DNA of 10,736 nucleotides from Aquimarina sp. GTDB lineage: Bacteria > Bacteroidota > Bacteroidia > Flavobacteriales > Flavobacteriaceae. Each line of letters begins with the position of its first letter. The stretch's first letter is position 1. A program made the translations under genes and the position numbers. The DNA lies in NCBI GenBank assembly GCA_011524575.1, contig WTKB01000303.1, forward strand, positions 1-10,736. Reading direction: 5' to 3'. The notes under the pieces were generated by a model. The model worked only from the letters and a program-made list of their open reading frames with translations. It was not told the origin of the DNA and did not search any database. Positions 5,319 to 10,736 of the stretch are shown here, in pieces.

Positions 5319-7835
5319 CTAATATTGATAGATGAAAATAGCATCTTTATCTCCTTGAACGACTATAAAATACCCTTTTTTATCACTTAAGTACGTAATC
5401 AATGCCTGTGATCTCCCATAAATAGGCGTTCCTTTTAGTGGGTTTGCCTTTGCGTCAAAGAGCCATACTTCCTGATTTTTACTATTAGTGATACTTACTA
5501 CCTTTTTACTTTTAACAGTATGTATCAAAGGAAGATCATAGCTATTAGAGGCATTTAATGAAATACTATTGGAGTTAACATCCAATACATTATTAGACTT
5601 TAACACGCTAAAATCTGAGGAACTATCCCACCATACTTTTGAGAATGCTCCTTTTACTTTCTTTTGAGTAAGCACACCTTGCTCGTTAATTTGCAACAAT
5701 ATCCCCTCTGAGGTGATGCTACTAAAAGCTCCTTTATACCACGACCACTCGTTAAGCGATTTCACTGGTTTTGAAGTATTAATAGTTATGCGATTTTCTC
5801 CTTTACGATTTAAAAACTGAACACCTAAACTGGCATTATTCACCACTAAATAATCTTTCGTACCTACACGAATATGCTTCACTGGTTGTAATAACGGAGC
5901 ATTTGCTGAATTTTCATAACTAAAACCTTTAATTTTTTTTGCATTAATACTCAGTAACGTAACTATACTATCTTGAACTAGAGCTAAACGGTAATTTCTA
6001 TTATTATCATAATCGAAAACAGCAATTGGTTGTGTACAAGGTGCTTTTAGCCTTACAGGGAAATCAGCTACATCTTTTCCATTACGGTCAAGTAAATAAA
6101 TACTTTTTTGAGTTGCAAAAACCAATTGAAGTCTTTTATTTTTATAACGATCAACTTGAATGATATCACCAAGAATTGTCGCATCCAGTTGTTTCTTCCA
6201 TAATCGTTTTCCAGAGCTGGAAAATTGATATAAATAATTTTCACGATCTTGAGCTAAAATCTCCTTTTTACCTGTTAAATGACTGGTTACGATCCATGGA
6301 CCTGCTACCATATCTGTGTCTAGATCCAAGGTATTTACTAAACTAAACTTAGAGCTAGAAGCTACATAAGGTACTTTAAATAAAATACTATTGATGTGAC
6401 TAAAATCATCATCGGAAATCAACTGAAAGGCACTATAATCAAAACCAGATAATTTTATTTTTTTAGCAGCACTTTCTTCTGTAAAAGACAACTGTTTTAA
6501 AGCCTCCTTATTATTTTGCAAAACAAATACATTAGATTGTCTAGAAAGATGTGAGTAAAAATTAGAAAACCAATGGGTATTGATTAAAAAATCTTTCGTT
6601 TTTATGATGCCTATGTATGCTTTTATTGCTTTAAATGAAGAGGCAAATAACAAGTATTCGCCATTACGCACAAAATATTCGTAGTGTTGATTATTAGAAA
6701 GTAATGGATGTAACTTCTTACCAAAATCTATTGCATTTTTTAACTTATAAACCTCTAAGGATCGATAAGTTTCATATTTTGAATATCCTAAGGACAATTT
6801 GGAAAGTTCAATATCTTCATCGATAGTACGAAAAGCGACATAACGTCCTGATGTATTCTCAAAAGTACTTACCTCATCTATATTTTTTAGAAACTCATCT
6901 AAAAAAGTACTTTTAAACTCTATAGACTTATTGTTATAATCTGAGATATTTTCTTTTAAAATAGCATAATCATCATAAGTATAAGAACTTAAAGAATGTA
7001 TTTTTGACGGAACAACTTGCTGAATAGAATTTGATAGTGCTTCTACTCCTTTGAATATATATGAAAAATCAGAAATAGAATCTTTGGGCTGATACACCCC
7101 TTCACTGAGCAAAGCATTCTGATTCATAGTAAAATCAACTCCAGACCAACCACTAGACCATAAAGATGTAGGAAAAATATTTTTTAAGCCTAAAAAATGC
7201 TTTAAAGCATCTATAGAAGTATTATCTACAAGCAAAGAAACTTCGGTATTAAAACTTAAACTTCGATAAGCTTTAATCAACGCAGGAGAAATAGCAGAAG
7301 CTTCAGTAATAAATTGACGAATGCGATTTTCTAAAAACAATTTATGAGAAGTAACCACACAAAAACCATCTAATAAGGTCACGTAAAACCCTCCTTTAGG
7401 TGTTGTAATAAAATAATATTCTTCTTGATTATAAGTGAATTTCTGTGCATTATTACGTTCTAAAAAACTTAAAATCGTACGCTTGGAAGAGTATTCAAAA
7501 CTTATCACCCCACCAAAGTCATGCTTACCCAAAGAACAAATACTCAATAAAAAAGATTCTGGCATAAAAGCCTTTAAAGCCTTTTGATCTTTAAAATAGG
7601 TGAGCCACTCCATATTAGGGTTCTCTTTAACAATAGGATGCTCATTGATGTACTTCTCAAAAAAAGTTGCAGGTTTATTAACTACAAAAATAGCATCTGC
7701 TTCTCTGGAAGCTAGATGTAGTAAAGGAGTATCTGCAACCGTATGAGTTTTAGCATCAGTACACGAAACCGACAAACCTGTGGCAGTTACTAAAAATAAG
7801 CCTAAAAAAGACAGATATATATAACGTAAAAACAT
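5319..7835 (-). CDS. Large exported protein with beta-propeller-like C-terminus, function unknown
   Basis: I do not recognise a named family for this 838-residue protein. It begins with a signal peptide: a hydrophobic segment at about 5-20, then LSVSC with Cys25. The -3 position is Ser rather than Leu, so the lipobox is imperfect, but SCTD is a common lipoprotein start in this phylum, so a periplasm- or surface-facing lipoprotein is likely. Residues about 30-500 are mixed, with Phe-, Ser- and Lys-rich stretches and no obvious catalytic motif. From about 510 there are PQQ/FG-GAP-like blades, for example YLYQFSSSGKRLWKKQL, SIYLLDRNGKDVADFPVRL and VWLFDAKANPLKGTP, each with a [YW]L[LYF]-x-x-x-G turn. 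This suggests a seven- or eight-bladed propeller used for binding or as a scaffold. It follows rnhB after 87 bp on the same strand and is probably not part of the aromatic operon. Confidence 0.8.
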   Translation of the reverse strand: MFLRYIYLSFLGLFLVTATGLSVSCTDAKTHTVADTPLLHLASREADAIFVVNKPATFFEKYINEHPIVKENPNMEWLTYFKDQKALKAFMPESFLLSICSLGKHDFGGVISFEYSSKRTILSFLERNNAQKFTYNQEEYYFITTPKGGFYVTLLDGFCVVTSHKLFLENRIRQFITEASAISPALIKAYRSLSFNTEVSLLVDNTSIDALKHFLGLKNIFPTSLWSSGWSGVDFTMNQNALLSEGVYQPKDSISDFSYIFKGVEALSNSIQQVVPSKIHSLSSYTYDDYAILKENISDYNNKSIEFKSTFLDEFLKNIDEVSTFENTSGRYVAFRTIDEDIELSKLSLGYSKYETYRSLEVYKLKNAIDFGKKLHPLLSNNQHYEYFVRNGEYLLFASSFKAIKAYIGIIKTKDFLINTHWFSNFYSHLSRQSNVFVLQNNKEALKQLSFTEESAAKKIKLSGFDYSAFQLISDDDFSHINSILFKVPYVASSSKFSLVNTLDLDTDMVAGPWIVTSHLTGKKEILAQDRENYLYQFSSSGKRLWKKQLDATILGDIIQVDRYKNKRLQLVFATQKSIYLLDRNGKDVADFPVRLKAPCTQPIAVFDYDNNRNYRLALVQDSIVTLLSINAKKIKGFSYENSANAPLLQPVKHIRVGTKDYLVVNNASLGVQFLNRKGENRITINTSKPVKSLNEWSWYKGAFSSITSEGILLQINEQGVLTQKKVKGAFSKVWWDSSSDFSVLKSNNVLDVNSNSISLNASNSYDLPLIHTVKSKKVVSITNSKNQEVWLFDAKANPLKGTPIYGRSQALITYLSDKKGYFIVVQGDKDAIFIYQY

Positions 7836-7922
7836 TTTTCAAAATTACATAGAAGTTATGCTTTATTAACATCTCCTATTTAAAATAAAGAGTAAATATC
7901 CATATTTTTGTCAAAAAGTAGG

Positions 7923-8519
7923 TTAAAATAAAGTTTTTTGTGTAGGTAATAACTTAAAACCTTGCCGGTGATGTATAGAAATCCCATGAGAGACAATGGC
8001 TTCTCGGTGTGCTTTTGTAGGATAACCTTTATTTTTTTTCCAACCGTACTCAGGAAATTTCTGATCTAAATCTTGCATAAGTTCGTCTCTGTAGGTTTTT
8101 GCAAGTATAGAAGCCGCAGCAATATTTAAATATTTACCATCTCCCTTTACCACACATTCAAAAGGAATTTCAAAGTTCTTAGAAAATCGGTTCCCATCTA
8201 CTAAAACATATTCTGGCAAAGGTTGTAAGCCTAAAATAGCTTGCTGCATAGCTTTTATAGACGCTCCCAGAATATTTAACTTAGCAATTGATTCTAAACC
8301 TAAATGTACCACCTTATAGGCAATGGCATTTTCTTCTATAACAGGACGCAACAAAGCTCTTTGGGCAGAAGTAAGTTTCTTAGAATCATTGAGTAATGGA
8401 TGTGTAAAATCTTTAGGTAAAATCACTGCAGCAGCTGTTACAGGTCCTGCAAGACACCCCCTACCTGCTTCGTCAGTACCACACTCCAAAAGATCTTTAT
8501 TTTTATAAGAAAGTAACAT
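7923..8519 (-). CDS. rnhB: Ribonuclease HII
   Basis: This 198-residue enzyme cleaves RNA in RNA-DNA hybrids and starts removal of misincorporated ribonucleotides from DNA, using divalent metal. The DEDD catalytic residues are visible: D16 and E17 in GTDEAGRG (14-21), D108 in LVDGN (106-110) and D145 in TYRDE (142-146). The GRG motif (19-21), which senses the 2'-OH at the DNA-RNA junction, and the substrate-contacting NDSKKL (44-49) are also present, as is [14 protein letters not shown] (162-175). The length is normal for the bacterial enzyme. It is divergent from the porin, and a consensus -7 box lies 53 bp upstream of the start. The downstream exported-protein gene is on the same strand at 87 bp and might be co-transcribed. 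Confidence 0.96.
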   Translation of the reverse strand: MLLSYKNKDLLECGTDEAGRGCLAGPVTAAAVILPKDFTHPLLNDSKKLTSAQRALLRPVIEENAIAYKVVHLGLESIAKLNILGASIKAMQQAILGLQPLPEYVLVDGNRFSKNFEIPFECVVKGDGKYLNIAAASILAKTYRDELMQDLDQKFPEYGWKKNKGYPTKAHREAIVSHGISIHHRQGFKLLPTQKTLF

Positions 8520-8571
8520 AGGTAACTACTACTTTTAAATGAATACCAATTTAGTCTTCAAAATGAGCATA

Positions 8572-8579
8572 CAAAATTA
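8572..8579 (-). promoter_or_regulatory. Candidate -7 box for rnhB
   Basis: On the minus strand TAATTTTG matches the Bacteroidetes -7 consensus TAnnTTTG exactly. It would place transcription start near 8564, about 45 nt before the rnhB ATG. No convincing TTTG -33 element is present at the usual spacing, so the call rests on one box in an AT-rich region. Confidence 0.3.
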
Positions 8580-8601
8580 CAACTCTCAACGTATAAAAAA
8601 C

Positions 8602-8609
8602 TATTTTTG
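8602..8609 (+). promoter_or_regulatory. Candidate -7 box for the porin gene
   Basis: TATTTTTG fits TAnnTTTG and would start transcription near 8616, about 16 nt before the porin ATG at 8632. A second match, TACTTTTG at 8616-8623, lies too close to the ATG unless the mRNA is nearly leaderless. Neither has a clear -33 partner. Confidence 0.3.
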
Positions 8610-8632
8610 TAAACCTACTTTTGTTACAAAAA
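8604..8632. repeat. 9-bp inverted repeat at the porin start
   Basis: TTTTTGTAA (8604-8612) and TTACAAAAA (8624-8632) form a perfect inverted repeat with an 11-nt spacer. The right arm ends on the A of the porin ATG. It could be a regulator binding site or an mRNA hairpin controlling access to the start codon; the sequence does not show which. Confidence 0.5.
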
Positions 8633-10659
8633 TGAAATACATCAAAATACTCCTAATTAATATCTTGTTTTTGAGTTCTTGTACTATTTGGGGGCAAAAC
8701 CCAGAAAACACTCCCCCTGAAAAAAATAATTCCTCAAAAAATCAAGGATTTCAGCGTAAATTCTCAAATAGTAAAAATCGTCAAGAACGTGCCCCAAAAG
8801 GAAGTTATAAAATAATTAATAGAGAAAGAGACACGACTTTTATAGATACTTCTTTAAGTATGAAAAAGGCATATAAATTCAATTATTTAAGAAAAGATGA
8901 CTTCAAACTTTTAAACTTTGAAAATATAGGTGGTCCATATACCCTTCTTTCTAAAACTGACTCCAAACAAAGTATCACTCCAGAAATGGGTTTTGAAACC
9001 AGTCATTTTAACTATACAGCAAAAGAAAAAATTTCGTACTATAATGTTGCCACTCCATTTACCGAACTCTATTTTAAAACTACCCGAAATCAGGGACAAC
9101 AACTGGATGCTTTTTTTACAGTAAATACTTCCGAAAATTTAAACTGGTCGGTAGCCTTTAACGGAGTGCGTTCCCTCGGTGGCTATTTGAATAGTCTTAC
9201 GAGCACCAAAAGGTTTCGATCTACACTAAATTATACCTCTAAAAATAAAAAATACAAACTCCTTGGACATTATACCTTTCAAAATTTACTCCATCAAGTA
9301 AATGGTGGACTTACTACAGCAGCCCGTGATGCCTTTTTAAGTGGAGATACCGAATTTCAAGATCGTAGCACACTAGAGGTGAATTTTTTAAATAGTGATA
9401 ATACCTTACATGGTAAACGTTACTTTATTGAACAAGAATATCATTTAAGTAAACAACTACATACAGGTGTTTCATTAAGCCATGAACTCACCTATGAATC
9501 CAAAAAATATTATTTCTCTCAGGATCAAACTTATGAATTCTTTGGAATAGCACAAAATCAAGATGGTTTTACAGATAAAACCATTTATAAAAATTTTGAA
9601 AACCGTCTAGCTTTAAACTTCAAAACTAAAAAAATAGGGGATTTTGGAGTGAAAGCTAACTACCACTATATCAATTATGGGTACGATAATATTTTAATTG
9701 GTACAAATAGTGATACCTTAAATTCAGGTATTTTAGTTGGTAACAGAATTAATGATACCTACTCAAGCATATCTGGATATTACCAAAATAACTATAAAAA
9801 TATCAACACAAAAATACACTTTGATAAAAACATAGATGGTATTTGGAAAGATGCTTACGCTTTAAAAACAACATTAAACTACAAAATAGATTCCGATAAT
9901 ACACTAGATTTTAATATTGAGCTTTCCAATAAACCTGTAGCACTTAATAAACAATTACATCAAAGCAACTATTTGTACTACTACTGGCAAAATAACTTTG
10001 ATCACCTCAAAACTATCTATACAAGTATTGGCTATTATGGACAAAAATGGGGAAATCTAAAAGCAAATTATCAAAACATTAAAAATTACACCTACTTTAA
10101 TCGTGTAGTGCTACAACAAGAAACATTAACAACAAACCCTATTGAAGTAAGTACTCCTGTGCAATATGACGGAAATATTGATGTATTTAAACTAGAATAT
10201 TTTAAAGATTTTAAATGGAATAAATTTGGACTTTGTTCCACACTTTTATTACAAGAAGTTATTCAAAATAAACCTACTAATTCTGATACGCAAAGTATAT
10301 ATAACATTCCTCAAATAATTACACGTAATAGTTTTTATTTTAGAGATAAAATTTTTAAAGATGCCTTACTCGTACAAACAGGTATTACAACAAAATGGTT
10401 TTCTGGATTTTATGTAGATGGCTATGATCCTGTAATTGCAGGGAATTATGTGCAAAACACCACTCGTATTGGTGGCAATCGTTTACCTATTCCGCTAACA
10501 GACCTCTTTATGAATTTACAAGTAAAACAAACACGAATTTTCTTTTCTTTAGAAAACTTCCAACATGTGTTTAACCAAAACACACTTGAAGTAGCCCCTG
10601 GATACCCTACAAGAGATTTTATTGTACGGTTTGGATTAGTTTGGAACTTCTTTTTATAA
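8632..10659 (+). CDS. Putative outer-membrane porin (Porin_10-like beta barrel)
   Basis: From the ATG at 8632 this is a 675-residue protein with a signal peptide MKYIKILLINILFLSS followed by CTIWGQN. Cleavage after Gly21 (WG|QN) is typical for exported proteins in this phylum, although LSSC (14-17) also fits a lipobox. A longer in-frame start at 8539 adds 31 residues ahead of the signal peptide and is unlikely. After the signal comes a Gln/Asn/Lys-rich, low-complexity linker (about 22-60), then FNYLRKDDFKLLNFENIGGPYTLLS, a region conserved in Bacteroidetes putative porins. A long series of amphipathic, aromatic-rich strands follows to the C-terminus. The end, DFIVRFGLVWNFFL, has the alternating hydrophobic pattern and terminal aromatics recognised by the BAM machinery. 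Expected location is the outer membrane, with a transport or diffusion role; the substrate is unknown. It is transcribed divergently from rnhB. Confidence 0.82.
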   Translation: MKYIKILLINILFLSSCTIWGQNPENTPPEKNNSSKNQGFQRKFSNSKNRQERAPKGSYKIINRERDTTFIDTSLSMKKAYKFNYLRKDDFKLLNFENIGGPYTLLSKTDSKQSITPEMGFETSHFNYTAKEKISYYNVATPFTELYFKTTRNQGQQLDAFFTVNTSENLNWSVAFNGVRSLGGYLNSLTSTKRFRSTLNYTSKNKKYKLLGHYTFQNLLHQVNGGLTTAARDAFLSGDTEFQDRSTLEVNFLNSDNTLHGKRYFIEQEYHLSKQLHTGVSLSHELTYESKKYYFSQDQTYEFFGIAQNQDGFTDKTIYKNFENRLALNFKTKKIGDFGVKANYHYINYGYDNILIGTNSDTLNSGILVGNRINDTYSSISGYYQNNYKNINTKIHFDKNIDGIWKDAYALKTTLNYKIDSDNTLDFNIELSNKPVALNKQLHQSNYLYYYWQNNFDHLKTIYTSIGYYGQKWGNLKANYQNIKNYTYFNRVVLQQETLTTNPIEVSTPVQYDGNIDVFKLEYFKDFKWNKFGLCSTLLLQEVIQNKPTNSDTQSIYNIPQIITRNSFYFRDKIFKDALLVQTGITTKWFSGFYVDGYDPVIAGNYVQNTTRIGGNRLPIPLTDLFMNLQVKQTRIFFSLENFQHVFNQNTLEVAPGYPTRDFIVRFGLVWNFFL

Positions 10660-10736
10660 AAACACCAATCACTTTTAAACCTAATCTACCGCACACGCTC
10701 TCCATAAAAGATTCAAATACATTACGCTCTACTTTT
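10619..10736 (-). CDS. Possible 3' end of a convergent gene, partial
   Basis: On the minus strand one frame is open from the right edge for 38 codons to a TAA at 10621-10619, reading VERNVFESFMESVCGRLG near the edge and then a Lys/Ser-rich tail. The other two minus frames meet stop codons within about 15 nt of the edge. If real, this is the C-terminus of a gene that overlaps the last 41 bp of the porin tail to tail. I recognise no family. It is too short for certainty. Confidence 0.3.
   Translation of the reverse strand, partial: KVERNVFESFMESVCGRLGLKVIGVFIKRSSKLIQTVQ

Noticed and set aside
7840..7847. TAATTTTG on the minus strand as a promoter for the exported-protein gene
   Set aside because: It matches the -7 consensus but is only 4 bp before the ATG, so transcription would begin at or inside the start codon.
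8323..8508. 61-codon plus-strand frame inside rnhB
   Set aside because: Antisense shadow of the RNase HII catalytic N-terminus.
8539..8631. 31-residue N-terminal extension of the porin
   Set aside because: The residues precede a clear signal peptide starting at the ATG at 8632, and the segment overlaps the likely promoter region.
8911..9124. Two short frames on opposite strands inside the porin gene
   Set aside because: Both overlap the conserved part of the porin in other frames and lack any supporting motif.
1..10736. tRNA or rRNA genes, CRISPR arrays, phage or defence genes
   Set aside because: No regularly spaced repeats, cloverleaf-like sequences or relevant protein motifs were found on either strand.

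Overview
The window reads as chromosomal DNA of an AT-rich member of the Bacteroidetes, most likely a flavobacterium. Three things suggest this: a DAHP synthase fused to chorismate mutase in a pheA/aminotransferase/tyrA/aroF cluster, a Porin_10-type outer-membrane barrel next to rnhB, and -7 boxes of the TAnnTTTG type with little Shine-Dalgarno signal. The species cannot be named from this sequence alone.

Layout, left to right. Bases 1-375 hold no convincing complete gene. They contain a short open frame at the left edge and a 156-bp palindromic MITE-like element (146-301) bounded by TAA repeats. An OsmC-family gene (376-816, minus) follows. A strong intrinsic terminator (851-887) separates it from a four-gene minus-strand operon that in transcription order runs prephenate dehydratase (4994-4161), PLP aminotransferase (4157-2988), prephenate dehydrogenase (2965-2114) and DAHP synthase/chorismate mutase (2081-1002). 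Upstream of this operon lies a 324-bp leader region. Further right are an 838-aa exported protein of unknown function with a beta-propeller-like C-terminus (7835-5319, minus) and ribonuclease HII (8519-7923, minus). A divergent outer-membrane porin (8632-10659, plus) fills the rest. At the right edge a partial minus-strand frame may converge on the porin.

The most interesting item is the leader of the aromatic operon. Between a plausible promoter (5204-5233) and pheA there is a 19-codon open frame, MATNVYYTFFFYFFTFYKY, in which 11 of 19 codons are Phe or Tyr, the end products of the operon. Four bases after its stop codon is a G7 tract, then a small hairpin, then a perfect 12-bp GC-cored hairpin followed by a T run (5045-5075), which ends 50 bp before the pheA start codon. 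The G tract and following U tract can pair with the 5' arm of the terminator, giving an alternative antiterminator. This is the full layout of a ribosome-mediated Phe/Tyr attenuator, and the start codon appears to be TTG.

How the genes work together: the first enzyme of the shikimate pathway (DAHP synthase) and the chorismate mutase that commits chorismate to Phe/Tyr are made as one polypeptide. The same transcript encodes the two enzymes that divide prephenate and an aminotransferase suited to the final transamination. The leader would sense charged tRNA-Phe and tRNA-Tyr and set expression of all four. The OsmC, exported protein, RNase HII and porin genes appear functionally unrelated to this pathway.
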